From the NCBI GenBank assembly GCA_035456405.1, contig DATIDG010000064.1:49665-113664 (forward strand): 64,000 nucleotides of DNA, in the 5' to 3' direction. The translations under genes and the position numbers were made by a program. Below the pieces are notes generated by a model. That model was given only the letters and a program-made list of their open reading frames with translations, made no database searches and was not told the origin of the DNA. The DNA comes from JAGVSZ01 sp035456405 (GTDB lineage: Bacteria > Pseudomonadota > Gammaproteobacteria > Burkholderiales > SG8-39). Below are positions 45,401 through 53,557 of this stretch, one piece after another. Positions within the stretch are counted from its first letter, which is position 1. The number at the start of each line of letters is the position of its first letter.

Positions 45401-45680
45401 CCACGGTAATCGTGACGTTGCCGCTCGACGAGCTGACCGAGTTGAAGTAGAGCAGGTTGTCGATGCCGTTGATCTGCGCCTCGATCGGCGACGCGACGGT
45501 GTTGGCGATGACCTCGGCGGTCGCCCCCGGGTAGCGCGCCTCGACCGTCACCTGCGGCGGCGCGAGCTCGGGATACTGCGAGATCGGCGCGACCAGCATC
45601 GCCACCAGGCCGCCGAGCAGGATCAGGATCGAGATGACCGACGAGAGGATCGGCCGGTCGATGAAGAAGTGGGTGAACAT
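42498..45680 (-). CDS. RND multidrug efflux permease (AcrB/MexB-type, HAE1)
   Basis: The 1060-residue inner-membrane pump starts FTHFFIDRPILSSVISILILLGGLVAM, typical for HAE1 permeases. It has twelve hydrophobic segments, two large periplasmic loops, the TM4 segment GLVVDDAIVVVENVE with two consecutive aspartates of the proton relay, and the RND domain motif near GFSSGQALAAME. It should use the proton gradient to export drugs, solvents or detergents. The C-terminus ends in a His/Ala-rich tail. The adaptor gene is 12 bases upstream and the channel gene 1 base downstream. Confidence 0.96.
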   Translation of the reverse strand: MFTHFFIDRPILSSVISILILLGGLVAMLVAPISQYPELAPPQVTVEARYPGATAEVIANTVASPIEAQINGIDNLLYFNSVSSSSGNVTITVVFAPGSNPDINQVNVQNRVSQALPLIPQVVSQQGVTVEKKSSSLMMVLSIFSPDERYSSTYIDNYANLYVLEELKRVPGANRAQVFGLPDIAMRVWLRPDRMAQLGISVQEVSNAIQGQNQTFGIGQIGAEPSPPGVQQTFVVTAQGLLTKPEEFEDIIVRTAKEGTAIVRVRDIGRVELAKRDYSIASRMNGKTATTIGIFQQPGANAVETARAVRARLEELKKQFPTGLDYKVTLDTSLFTLNSIDKVVHTFFEAVVLVILVVYLFLQSLRATIIPILAVPVSIVGTFIGMHLLGFSINMLTMFGMILAIGLVVDDAIVVVENVEVNMTKHGLGALEAAKRAMAEIAGALISIVLVLVAVFLPVAFLGGVTGTLYQQFAITIAISVVISGVMALTLSPALAAIIIKAHHGEKKGFFRWFENGFHRLTGGYVGGVARLIQGWPVALLLYGAVIAGILVMFSILPGSFVPDEDQGYFFIVVETPDTASQSYVGALTEKVEKILAAEPAVQDVAVVNGYSLIDGTFRNNAAVFFPSMKPFEERTDPSQLTFSVLPRLNKQFAELKEGFVFAINPPSIPGLGTTGGFEFYIQNRGAGDTRVTSQAVQAYLAAARQRPELAGVTTTFRGATQQLFVDLDRNKAEVLGVPVQDAFQTMQSFFGSSIAGQFSQFSRVWWVVIQADASYRVNPQDFNKVYVRSKSGNMVPLSALITVRYVAAPKLLERFNGFPAVKITGSPAPGFSSGQALAAMEAVARETLPGDFSYAWAGQALQEKQSGGTSAIAFVAGLIVVFLLLAAQFEKWTLPIAVVLTVPIAILGALLLTWVRGLENDVYFQVGLVTLVGLSAKNAILICEFAIERVRHGMAVKDAAIEAAGLRLRAIVMTSLAFGLGCVPLALASGPGANSLRAIGTGVIGGILASTVVAVFFAPLFFWMLESLSARFGGKKAAPAGAHGGAARAAAPHAKHEGE

Positions 45681-45692
45681 CGGACGGTCCGC

Positions 45693-46880
45693 CTACTTCT
45701 TGGCTGCGCCGGCCTTCGCGTCGCCCTTGGCCGCGGCGCCGGCCGCGCCCAGCTCGACGATCTTCACCGGCTGGCCCGGCACGACCCGCAGGACGCCATC
45801 CACCACCACCCGGTCACCGGCGTGCAGGCCGGTGAGGATGACGATCTCCTTTTCGCCGTAGTAGTCGCCGACGACGACCGGCCGGACCTCCGCTGTCCCG
45901 TCCTCCTTCACGGCGTAGACCAGGTGGCCGTTCGAGCCTTGCTGGACCGCGAGCTGCGGCACGACGACCGCGTCCGGACGCAGGGCGCCCTTGAGGTAGG
46001 CAGTCACGAACATCCCCGGCCGGAGCTCACGCTTCGGGTTCGGCAGCACCGCGCGCACCAGGAAGGAGCCGGTGTCCTGGCTGAAGGACGGGTCCGCGAA
46101 GTTGATCTTGCCCTTGTACGGGAAGACGGCGCCGTCCGACAGCACGATCTCGATCTCGAAGTCGCGGTTCTTCGGCTCGATCAAGAGCTTCTTCGACATC
46201 TCGTCGCGCCACTTCGCGGCCTGGTTCTGCGACACGCTGAAGTTGACCCAGATCGGATCGATCGCCGCGACGTAGGTGAGGGTCGCTTCGGTCGAGAGCG
46301 AGTTGATGTACGCGCCCTGCCGCTGCTGCGACCGGCTCGCGAGCCCGGTCACCGGCGAGCGGATCGTGGTGTAGCCGAGGTTGAGCTCCGCCTCGGTGAC
46401 CTTCGCGCGCGCGGAGAACACCGCCGCTCTCGCCGAGTCGAACTCGCCCTGCGCGCGGTCGAGATCCGACTGCGAGAGGGCATTCTGCTGTGCGAGCGGC
46501 TTCACCCGGCCGAGGTTCGCCTCGGCGGTCGTGAACCGCGCCTGCTGCGCCTGCAGCTCCCCTCGCGCCGCGTCGAGCTGGGCCTGGAACGGCTTGGGGT
46601 CGAGCTGGAAGAGCAGCTGGCCTTCCTTCACCACCTCCCCTTCCTGGTAGGCGATCTTGTCGAGGTAGCCCGACACCCGGGCGACGATGTTGACCTGGCG
46701 CGAGCTCTCGGTCTGCGCGACGAAGTTCGGCGTGTACGGGATGTTCTGCGGCTGGACGGTGATTACCGTCACCTCGGGCACCGGGCGCTGCGCCGGCGGG
46801 GCTTCCTTCGAGCAGCCGGCGGCGAACGCCGCGACGGCGACGAAAATAAGAGCCAGACGGGAGAGCGCGGCAGCGGGCAT
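45693..46880 (-). CDS. RND efflux periplasmic adaptor lipoprotein (AcrA/MexA-type)
   Basis: The 395-residue membrane-fusion protein has a lipoprotein signal (AAFAAGC). The lipoyl/hairpin region shows VNIVARVSGYLDKIAYQEGEVVKEGQLLFQLDPKPF and a helical hairpin (about 100–165), followed by the beta-barrel (LELG… GYTTIRSPVTGLASRS) and the membrane-proximal domain. It links permease and channel. It is the first gene of the pump operon. No TetR or MarR regulator is adjacent; a divergent GNAT gene lies upstream, so control must come from elsewhere. The spacer of 175 bases should hold both promoters. Confidence 0.94.
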   Translation of the reverse strand: MPAAALSRLALIFVAVAAFAAGCSKEAPPAQRPVPEVTVITVQPQNIPYTPNFVAQTESSRQVNIVARVSGYLDKIAYQEGEVVKEGQLLFQLDPKPFQAQLDAARGELQAQQARFTTAEANLGRVKPLAQQNALSQSDLDRAQGEFDSARAAVFSARAKVTEAELNLGYTTIRSPVTGLASRSQQRQGAYINSLSTEATLTYVAAIDPIWVNFSVSQNQAAKWRDEMSKKLLIEPKNRDFEIEIVLSDGAVFPYKGKINFADPSFSQDTGSFLVRAVLPNPKRELRPGMFVTAYLKGALRPDAVVVPQLAVQQGSNGHLVYAVKEDGTAEVRPVVVGDYYGEKEIVILTGLHAGDRVVVDGVLRVVPGQPVKIVELGAAGAAAKGDAKAGAAKK

Positions 46881-47020
46881 GGGCGGGACGTCCGTGGTCG
46901 TTGCGAAGCGGGCACGGCCGACGCGGGACCCCGGTCGTTCCGGGCGTGCGCCGGCGCGCGTAGTTTGCCCCAGATTGCCCGCCGGCCGCCATGGGCAGGG
47001 GAGTCTGCTGGGCGCTTGGC

Positions 47021-47026
47021 TATACT
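47021..47026 (+). promoter_or_regulatory. Possible -10 box of the GNAT gene
   Basis: TATACT lies 29 bases before ATG 47056. It supports that start over the in-frame ATG at 47029, which would be too close to the transcription start. No clear -35 is present. Confidence 0.35.
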
Positions 47027-47055
47027 CGATGCCGCGGCGAATTCATCTTCCGGCA

Positions 47056-47571
47056 ATGAACGCTTCCGAGTACTCGGCCGTCGAGACGCTGCGCAACGGG
47101 CGCCGGGTCGAGATTCGCGCGCTCAAGCCCGCAGACCGGGCCGGGCTGCTTGAAGCGGTCGCCCACATGAGCGAGGAGGCGCGCTACCGCCGGTTCTTCG
47201 CGCCGAAGCGCAGCTTCACCGAGAAGGAGATCGAGTACTACCTGGACGTCGACTTCGTGAACCACGTCGCGTTGGTCGCGGTCGTCGATGACGCCGCTGG
47301 TCCGGTGATCGCGGGCGGTGGACGCTACATCGTGTCGGAGCCCGGGCGCGCCGAGGTCGCGTTCAGCGTGGACGACGCGCACCAGGGCCAGGGGATCGGA
47401 TCGACGCTGATGCGCCACCTCGTTACGATCGCGCGGGCGGTGGGGCTGAAGGTGCTCTGCGCGGAGGTGTTGCCGGAAAACGCGCCCATGCTGAAGGTGT
47501 TCGAGCGCTGCGGCCTCGCTGTCGCGACACGTCGCGAAGCGGGCGTGGTGCACGTGACACTGAGCCTTTAA
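47056..47571 (+). CDS. GNAT-family N-acetyltransferase
   Basis: The 171-residue protein has the GNAT core: VEIRALKPADRAGLLEAV (strand 1 and helix), VALVAVVDD, VAFSVDDAHQGQGIGSTLMRHLVTIAR with the Q-x-x-G-x-G acetyl-CoA loop, and ENAPMLKVFERCGL (motif B). The sequence around MSEEARYRRFFAPKRSFTEKEI resembles the acetyltransferase domain of protein lysine acetyltransferases (Pat-type), but here it stands alone. The acceptor is unknown. It is divergent from the efflux operon. Confidence 0.85.
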   Translation: MNASEYSAVETLRNGRRVEIRALKPADRAGLLEAVAHMSEEARYRRFFAPKRSFTEKEIEYYLDVDFVNHVALVAVVDDAAGPVIAGGGRYIVSEPGRAEVAFSVDDAHQGQGIGSTLMRHLVTIARAVGLKVLCAEVLPENAPMLKVFERCGLAVATRREAGVVHVTLSL

Positions 47572-47691
47572 CAACATCCGTACGCCGGGCGATTAATTGA
47601 GTCCGGAATGCAACCGAAGTACGATCTGCCAGGCCTGCCGCCGGCATCGACATGCCCGTGCAGGCCGGATCGCGGGAAGGAGAGTCCACGA

Positions 47692-49068
47692 ATGAAACCC
47701 TGGATCGGGCGATTCGCCCGGCACTTGCAAGCGTGGCTGTTGGCGGCCAGCGCGGCAGTGGGGGGCGTCGCGCATGCGCAAGGCGACCCGCCGCCCTTCA
47801 AGCCCGAGGAGATCGAGGCGCTGGTTGCGCCGATCGCGCTCTACCCCGACTCGCTCCTGTCGCAGGTGCTCATGGCCTCGACCTATCCGCTCGAGATCGT
47901 GCAGGCGGCGCGCTGGTCCAAGGCGAACCCGAATCTGAAAGGCGACGCCGCCGTGAAAGCGGTGGAGAACCAGACCTGGGACGTGAGCGTCAAGTCGCTG
48001 GTGGCGTTCCCCCAGATCCTCGAGCCCATGAACGAGAAGCTGGATTGGACCCAGAAGCTGGGCGACGCGTTCCTCGCCGACCAGAAGGCGGTCCTCGACG
48101 CCGTGCAGCGGCTGCGGCAGAAAGCGCAAAAATCGGGGAACCTCCAGACGACCGAGCAGCAAAAGGTGATCGTCGAGGAAGCAGCGCCGCAGCAGACGGT
48201 CATCAAGATCGAGCCGGCGAACCCGCAGACGATCTACGTGCCGGCGTACAACCCGACGGTCGTTTACGGCGCGTGGGGCTATCCCGCTTATCCGCCGTAC
48301 TACTGGCCGCCGTCTCCCGTCTGGTATCCGGGCGGCTACCTCGCCCGCGGCTTCGCGTGGGGCGTGGGCTTTGCGGCCGCGGGGGCGATCTTCGGCGGGT
48401 GCAACTGGGGACGCGGCGATGTCGACATCGACGTCAACCGGGCGGTCAACATCGACAAGAGCTTCAATCGCAACAACGTGGGCAGCGGGAACAAGTGGCA
48501 GCACGATTCCAGCCATCGCAAGGGCGTGTCGTACCGCGACCAGGGAAGCCGTGACAAGTTCGGCAAGGATGTGCCCGGACGGGATGGGCGCAACGACTTC
48601 CGGGGGCGCGATGGCGGCCCTGGCGACCGTGCCGGAGATCGCGTGGGTGATCGCCCCGGTGATCGGGCCGGCGATCGCGCCGGCGATCGTGGTGGAACGG
48701 GCGATCGTGGTGGACCCGGCGAGCGTGGCGGGGTCGGCGACCGCGGCGGACCGGGCGATCGCGGCGGGCCGGGCGCGGGCGACCGCGGGGGGCCGAGCGT
48801 CGCCGATCGTGGCGGGCCCGGTGCCGGCGGCCGAGACAACGCGTTCCAAGGTGTCGGCGGCGGCGGTGCGGCCTCGCAGCGCGATCTCGACCGCGGTCGC
48901 GCCAGCGACAACTCGATGGCGAGCCGCGGCGGCGCAGGTGCAGGCGCGGGCGCTCGCCCGAGCGGTGGCGGCGGTGCCCGCCCGAGCGCCGGCGCAGCGC
49001 CACGCGGTGGTGGCGGCGGTGCGCGCGGTGGTGGCGGCGGCGGTCGCGGTGGCGGCGGCAGGCGCTAA
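47692..49068 (+). CDS. DUF3300 exported protein with long GDR/RGG-rich tail
   Basis: The 458-residue protein has a signal peptide (about 1–28, ending GVAHAQ) and a DUF3300 domain (about 35–270: EEIEALVAPIALYPDSLLSQVLMASTYPLEIVQAARW, PQTIYVPAYNPTVVYG, a Tyr/Pro/Trp-rich segment and a glycine-rich hydrophobic stretch). A long disordered tail of GDR-type and then Gly/Arg repeats follows. ATG 47692 has GGAAGGAGAG upstream. A longer frame from 47608 is not supported. DUF3300 proteins commonly precede DUF2950 genes, as here (13-base gap). Function is unknown; envelope location is likely. Confidence 0.85.
   Translation: MKPWIGRFARHLQAWLLAASAAVGGVAHAQGDPPPFKPEEIEALVAPIALYPDSLLSQVLMASTYPLEIVQAARWSKANPNLKGDAAVKAVENQTWDVSVKSLVAFPQILEPMNEKLDWTQKLGDAFLADQKAVLDAVQRLRQKAQKSGNLQTTEQQKVIVEEAAPQQTVIKIEPANPQTIYVPAYNPTVVYGAWGYPAYPPYYWPPSPVWYPGGYLARGFAWGVGFAAAGAIFGGCNWGRGDVDIDVNRAVNIDKSFNRNNVGSGNKWQHDSSHRKGVSYRDQGSRDKFGKDVPGRDGRNDFRGRDGGPGDRAGDRVGDRPGDRAGDRAGDRGGTGDRGGPGERGGVGDRGGPGDRGGPGAGDRGGPSVADRGGPGAGGRDNAFQGVGGGGAASQRDLDRGRASDNSMASRGGAGAGAGARPSGGGGARPSAGAAPRGGGGGARGGGGGGRGGGGRR
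48625..48835 (+). repeat. Degenerate GDR-coding tandem repeat
   Basis: Units such as GDRAGD, GDRGGP and GERGGV recur about a dozen times in frame, encoded by GC-rich codons that drift from copy to copy. It lies within the DUF3300 gene tail. Confidence 0.7.
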
Positions 49069-49081
49069 GGGAGATCCGAAA

Positions 49082-50011
49082 ATGCGATCCACACGTCAGC
49101 AGTTTCGCGCCGCGGTGACGGCATACGCCGCGTCGCTCGCCGTTGCAGCCACGCTCTTCGTTGCCGCGGCGCCGACGGCCTTCGCGCAGCAGAAGACCTT
49201 CCCTTCGCCCGAAGCCGCGATGAACGCGTTCGGCGACGCGGTCGCCACGAGCGATGACGATGCCATGAACGCGATCCTGGGCGCCGATTACCGCGATCTG
49301 ATCCCGCCGGTTGGCGCGGAAGGTCGCTACCGCTTCCTCGCCGCGTGGGCCAAGTCGCACGCGATCAAGCCGGACGGTGACGCCAAGGCGCATGTCGCGG
49401 TCGGCAACGACGGCTGGACGTTGCCGATCCCGGTCGTGAAGACCGCCCAGGGCTGGCGCTTCGACACGAGGGCCGGTGCCGAGGAGATGCGTCTGCGCCG
49501 CATCGGCCGCAACGAGCTCGCGGTGATGCAGGTGATGCTCGCCATCTTCGACGCGCAGAAGGAGTACGCGCGGCAGGATCGCAACCGCGACGGCGTGCTC
49601 CAGTACGCCGCCAAGTTCAACAGTTCGCCGGGAAAACAGGACGGGTTGTACTGGCCGACCAAGGCGGGCGAGAGCCCGAGCCCGCTCGGACCGGCCGTTG
49701 CGGCCGCGCGCGCGGCAGGCGGCAGTGCCGATGCGGGCTATTACGGCTATCGGTACAAGCTCCTCACCTCGCAGGGCAAGAGCGCGCCGGGCGGTGCGTA
49801 CGACTACGTCGCACGCGGCCGGATGATCGGCGGCTTCGCTGTCGTGGCGTGGCCCGCGAAGTACGGCGACACCGGCGTGATGACGTTCATCGTGAGCCAC
49901 GACGGCGTGGTGTACGAGAAGGATCTCGGCCCCGACACCGCCGCGCGCGCCGCCGCGATGACGCGCTTCGATCCGGACGCGAGCTGGCAGAAAGTCGAGC
50001 CGGGGACTTGA
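49082..50011 (+). CDS. DUF2950 exported protein
   Basis: The 309-residue protein has a signal peptide (about 1–36, ending TAFAQQ) and the DUF2950 pattern. It shows FPSPEAAMNAFGDAVATSDDDAMNAILG, WRFDTRAGAEEMRLRRIGRNELAVMQVM, AQKEYARQDRNRDGVLQYA, DGLYWPT and the C-terminal YGDTGVMTFIVSHDGVVYEKDLG. The role is unknown. ATG 49082 sits 13 bases after the DUF3300 stop, with GGGAGATCC as the ribosome site, so the pair forms an operon. The same pair occurs in other proteobacteria, which suggests a joint envelope function. Confidence 0.88.
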   Translation: MRSTRQQFRAAVTAYAASLAVAATLFVAAAPTAFAQQKTFPSPEAAMNAFGDAVATSDDDAMNAILGADYRDLIPPVGAEGRYRFLAAWAKSHAIKPDGDAKAHVAVGNDGWTLPIPVVKTAQGWRFDTRAGAEEMRLRRIGRNELAVMQVMLAIFDAQKEYARQDRNRDGVLQYAAKFNSSPGKQDGLYWPTKAGESPSPLGPAVAAARAAGGSADAGYYGYRYKLLTSQGKSAPGGAYDYVARGRMIGGFAVVAWPAKYGDTGVMTFIVSHDGVVYEKDLGPDTAARAAAMTRFDPDASWQKVEPGT

Positions 50012-50127
50012 CTCGACGGCGCGCGATAGCGCTGGCGTCCGTCGACCACGAGGGCGCGTTCGTCCTACCCGACTCCTGCACGCCCCTGTAGCCACCCGGC
50101 CCGCGCGCCGCAGCGAAGCCAGCAAAC

Positions 50128-51813
50128 GTGGCGCAATCTGGCTTCATTCCCAGCATCGCCTGGCTGCGGCAGTATCCGCGGGAGTGGCTGCGCCCGGACC
50201 TCACCGCGGGCCTGACGGCGGCCGCCGTCGTCATCCCCAAGGCAATGGCCTACGCCACGATCGCGGGCCTGCCCCTGCAGGTCGGCCTGTACACCGCGAT
50301 CGTGCCGATGGTCGTCTACGCCCTGCTGGGCACGTCGCGGCCGCTGAGCGTCAGCACGACCACGACGATCGCGATCCTCGCGGCGGCCGAGCTGGGGCGT
50401 GCCGCACCGGGCGGGGATGCCGGAACGCTGATCGTGGCCGGCGCGACCCTGGCGATGCTCGTCGGCGCACTGCTCGTGCTGGCGGCCGTACTGCGACTCG
50501 GCTTCATCGCCAATTTCATCTCCGAGCCGGTGCTGACGGGATTCAAGTCGGGCATCGGCCTGGTGATCGTGGTGGACCAGATCCCGAAGCTGCTCGGGGT
50601 GCACATCGAGAAGGCCGGGTTCTTCAGGGACCTCCTCGCGATCACGCACGCGCTGCCCCACACGTCCCTCGCCACGCTGCTGCTCGCGGTGCTGCTGCTC
50701 GTGCTCATCTTCGGACTCGAGCGCTTCGCGCCGCGTGCGCCGGCCCCGCTGATCGCAATAGCGGTCGCCATCGTCGGGTCCGGACTGCTGGGGCTGAGTG
50801 ACGCAGGCGTAGCGACGGTCGGCGCCATCCCCAGCGGCCTGCCGACACTGGTCTGGCCCCGCCTCGACCTCGTCGAGGAGATGTGGCCGGCGGCGGCAGG
50901 CATCGCGCTGATGAGCTTCACGGAGACGATCGCGGCCGCGCGCGCGTTCGGCGCGCCCGGGGAGCCGCGACCCGAGCCGAACCAGGAGCTGCTCGCGGTG
51001 GGCCTCGGGAACGTCGCGGGCGGTCTGCTCGGCGCGATGCCATCGGGCGGCGGGACGACGCAGACGGCCGTCAACCGCAAGGCCGGCGCGCGGACGCAGG
51101 TGGCCGAGCTCGTCACCGCCGCGGCCGCAGTGGCGACGCTGCTCTTGCTCGCACCGGTCATCGCCCTGATGCCACAGGCCGCGTTGGCGGCCGTGGTGGT
51201 GGCGTATTCGCTCGATCTGATCAAGCCCGCGGAGTTCGGCGAGATCCGCCGCGTGCGTCGCATCGAATTCCGCTGGGCGTTGATCGCCTTCGCCGGCGTC
51301 GTGCTGCTCGGGACGCTCAAGGGCATCCTCGTGGCGGTTATCGCCTCGCTGCTCGCCCTCGCGCAGCAGGCCTACAACCCGCCCGTCTACGTCATCGGCC
51401 GCAAGCGCGGCACCCAAGTCTTCCGTGCGCTCTCTAAGGAACATCCGGACGACGAGACGTGGCCGGGCCTGCTGATCCTGCGCACCGAAGGGCGACTCTT
51501 CTTTGCCAACGCGCAGCGCGTCGCCGACAAGATCCGGCCTCTCGTCGAGCAGGCGAAGCCGTCGGTCGTACTGCTCGATTGCAGCGCCGTGTTCGACATC
51601 GAGTATACGGCGGTCAAGATGCTCATCGAGGGGGAAGAGAGACTGCGCCAGGAAGGAATCGCGGTCTGGCTGGCGGGGCTCAACCCCGAAGCGCTGGCGG
51701 TCGTGCAGCGCTCGACGCTGGGCGAAACTCTGGGCCGCGAACGGATGTTCTTCAATGTGCAAGCTGCAGTCGACCGCTTCGAGCGCGCAAATTCAACGAG
51801 GGCTCCGACATGA
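50128..51813 (+). CDS. SulP-family anion transporter with STAS domain
   Basis: The 561-residue protein has the SulP membrane domain (about 10–410; LRPDLTAGLTAAAVVIPKAMAYATIAGLPLQVGLYTAIVP, GLVIVVDQIPKLLG, and NVAGGLLGAMPSGGGTTQTAVNRKAG). A cytoplasmic STAS domain follows (about 440–555; GLLILRTEGRLFFANAQRV, VVLLDCSAVFDIEYTAVKML). SulP proteins carry sulfate, bicarbonate or dicarboxylates; the substrate is not fixed here. The start is GTG 50128. Its stop overlaps the fabI start (ATGA), so synthesis of the transporter and the enoyl reductase is coupled. Confidence 0.9.
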   Translation: MAQSGFIPSIAWLRQYPREWLRPDLTAGLTAAAVVIPKAMAYATIAGLPLQVGLYTAIVPMVVYALLGTSRPLSVSTTTTIAILAAAELGRAAPGGDAGTLIVAGATLAMLVGALLVLAAVLRLGFIANFISEPVLTGFKSGIGLVIVVDQIPKLLGVHIEKAGFFRDLLAITHALPHTSLATLLLAVLLLVLIFGLERFAPRAPAPLIAIAVAIVGSGLLGLSDAGVATVGAIPSGLPTLVWPRLDLVEEMWPAAAGIALMSFTETIAAARAFGAPGEPRPEPNQELLAVGLGNVAGGLLGAMPSGGGTTQTAVNRKAGARTQVAELVTAAAAVATLLLLAPVIALMPQAALAAVVVAYSLDLIKPAEFGEIRRVRRIEFRWALIAFAGVVLLGTLKGILVAVIASLLALAQQAYNPPVYVIGRKRGTQVFRALSKEHPDDETWPGLLILRTEGRLFFANAQRVADKIRPLVEQAKPSVVLLDCSAVFDIEYTAVKMLIEGEERLRQEGIAVWLAGLNPEALAVVQRSTLGETLGRERMFFNVQAAVDRFERANSTRAPT

Positions 51814-52589
51814 CCGATGCACGTACGCCCGTTTTCGAGGGCAAGAGGGCGCTCCTGGTCGGGATCGCCAACGAGCACTCGATCGCCTATGGCTGCGCCG
51901 CGGCGTTCCGCGAACTCGGGGCCGAGCTCGCCATCACCTATGTCAGCGAGAAGACGAAGAAGTACGTCGAGCCGCTCGCGCGTGAGCTCCGGGCGCCGAT
52001 TTTCATGCCGCTCGACGTGTCCACGCCCGGCCAACTCGAAACCGTCTTCGAGCGGATCCGCAGGGAGTGGGGCCGGCTCGACATCCTCGTCCACTCGATC
52101 TCCGGGGTGCCGAAGTCCGACCTGCGCGGGGGGTTGCTCAACTGCTCGGCCGAGGGCTTCACCCGGGCGATGGACGTCTCGTGCCATTCGTTCATTCGCA
52201 TGGCGAGGCTCGCCGCGCCGTTGATGAAGCATGGCGGCGCGATGTTCGCGATGAGCTACCTCGGCGCGAACCGGGTGGTGCCGAACTACAATGTGATGGG
52301 CCCGGTCAAGGCCGCGCTGGAAGCGGTGTGCCGCTATCTCGCCTTCGAGCTGGGGCCCAAGCGAATCCGCGTGCACGCGATTTCCCCCGGACCGCTCAAG
52401 ACGCGTGCCGGGTCGGGCCTGAAGGATTTCGATCTGCTGCTCAACGAGGCTATGCAGCGCGCGCCGGTGGGCGAGCCGGTGGACATCATGGACGTCGGGT
52501 TCGCCTGCGCCTACCTCGCGACGCCCTACGCCCGGCGTCTCACGGGCAGCACCACCTACGTCGACGGAGGCGTGAACATCATGGCCTGA
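51810..52589 (+). CDS. fabI: Enoyl-ACP reductase FabI
   Basis: FabI reduces enoyl-ACP with NADH in each round of fatty acid elongation. The 259-residue SDR protein has the FabI-specific nucleotide loop LLVGIANEHSIAYGCA, HSISGVPKSDL, SYLGANRVVPNYNVMGPVKAAL with catalytic Tyr 150 and Tyr 160 and Lys 167 (Y-x6-K), and VHAISPGPLKT. The terminal TYVDGGVNIMA is standard. ATG 51810 overlaps the SulP stop by four bases. ppk2 follows 98 bases later. A genome may also carry another enoyl reductase, so whether this one is essential is unknown. Confidence 0.93.
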   Translation: MTDARTPVFEGKRALLVGIANEHSIAYGCAAAFRELGAELAITYVSEKTKKYVEPLARELRAPIFMPLDVSTPGQLETVFERIRREWGRLDILVHSISGVPKSDLRGGLLNCSAEGFTRAMDVSCHSFIRMARLAAPLMKHGGAMFAMSYLGANRVVPNYNVMGPVKAALEAVCRYLAFELGPKRIRVHAISPGPLKTRAGSGLKDFDLLLNEAMQRAPVGEPVDIMDVGFACAYLATPYARRLTGSTTYVDGGVNIMA

Positions 52590-52687
52590 GGAACACCGAG
52601 CGCCGCTCGCACGCACCGAGGACCGGGCTCCGAGGGAAAGAAGGGCAGGACGATGCCGTACAACCGAGACAGGAAGGAAGTGGAGCC

Positions 52688-53518
52688 GTGAAAGCGAAGA
52701 AGAAGGGCAATGGCAAGACGGGCGCGAGCACCGCGGCGCCGAAGGAGAAGCTGAAGCGCAAGGAGTACGACAAGGAACTCGCGCGCCTGCACGTCGAGCT
52801 CGTCAAGCTCCAAGAGTGGGTCAAGTACAAGGGGCTGAAGGTCTGCATCGTCTTCGAGGGACGCGACGGCGCGGGCAAGGGCGGGACGATCAAGGCAATC
52901 ACGGAACGCGTGAGCCCGCGCGTGTTCCGCGTCATCGCGCTCCCCGCCCCGACGGAGCGCGAGAAGAGCCAGATGTACGTGCAGCGTTATCTCCCTCATT
53001 TGCCGGCGGCCGGCGAAGTGGTGATCTTCGACCGCAGCTGGTACAACCGCGCGGGCGTCGAGCGGGTGATGGGCTTCTGCACCGAGGAGATGGCGCAGAA
53101 ATTCCTGAAAGCGGTGCCGCTCGTCGAGAAGGCGATGGTCAATTCCGGGATCCTCCTCATCAAGTACTGGCTGGAAGTGAGCTCGGAGGAGCAGACCCGC
53201 CGGCTCGCCTCGCGTATCGACGACGGGCGCAAGATCTGGAAGCTCTCGCCGATGGATCTCAAATCCTACAGCCGCTGGTACGACTACTCCCGGGCGCGCG
53301 ACGAGATGTTCGCGGCGACCGACACCGACTTCGCGCCGTGGTACGTGGCGAGGTCGGACGACAAGAAGCGCGCGCGCCTCAACATCATCACCCACCTGCT
53401 CGACAGCATTCCCTACAAGAGTGCGCCTCGCGAGAAGGTGAAGCTGCCGAAGCGGCAGAAGGCGGGCGGCTATCGGGAGTCCGACTATCCCTTCAAGTTC
53501 ATCAAGGAACGGTTCTGA
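52688..53518 (+). CDS. ppk2: Polyphosphate kinase 2
   Basis: PPK2 moves phosphate between polyphosphate and nucleoside diphosphates (or monophosphates, by subclass). The 276-residue protein has a basic N-terminus (KAKKKGNGK), Walker A EGRDGAGKGG at 57–66, the lid and DRSWYNRAGVERVMGFC (Walker B region, 115–130), and YDYSRARDEMFAATDTDFAPWYV. The single-domain size points to class I PPK2. GTG 52688 follows GGAAGGAAGTGGAGCC. It lies after fabI in the same direction. No ppk1 is present near phoBR in this window. Confidence 0.92.
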   Translation: MKAKKKGNGKTGASTAAPKEKLKRKEYDKELARLHVELVKLQEWVKYKGLKVCIVFEGRDGAGKGGTIKAITERVSPRVFRVIALPAPTEREKSQMYVQRYLPHLPAAGEVVIFDRSWYNRAGVERVMGFCTEEMAQKFLKAVPLVEKAMVNSGILLIKYWLEVSSEEQTRRLASRIDDGRKIWKLSPMDLKSYSRWYDYSRARDEMFAATDTDFAPWYVARSDDKKRARLNIITHLLDSIPYKSAPREKVKLPKRQKAGGYRESDYPFKFIKERF

Positions 53519-53557
53519 CGCAGGCTGGGAGCCGCGCGAAGAGGGAATCGATCGCGC

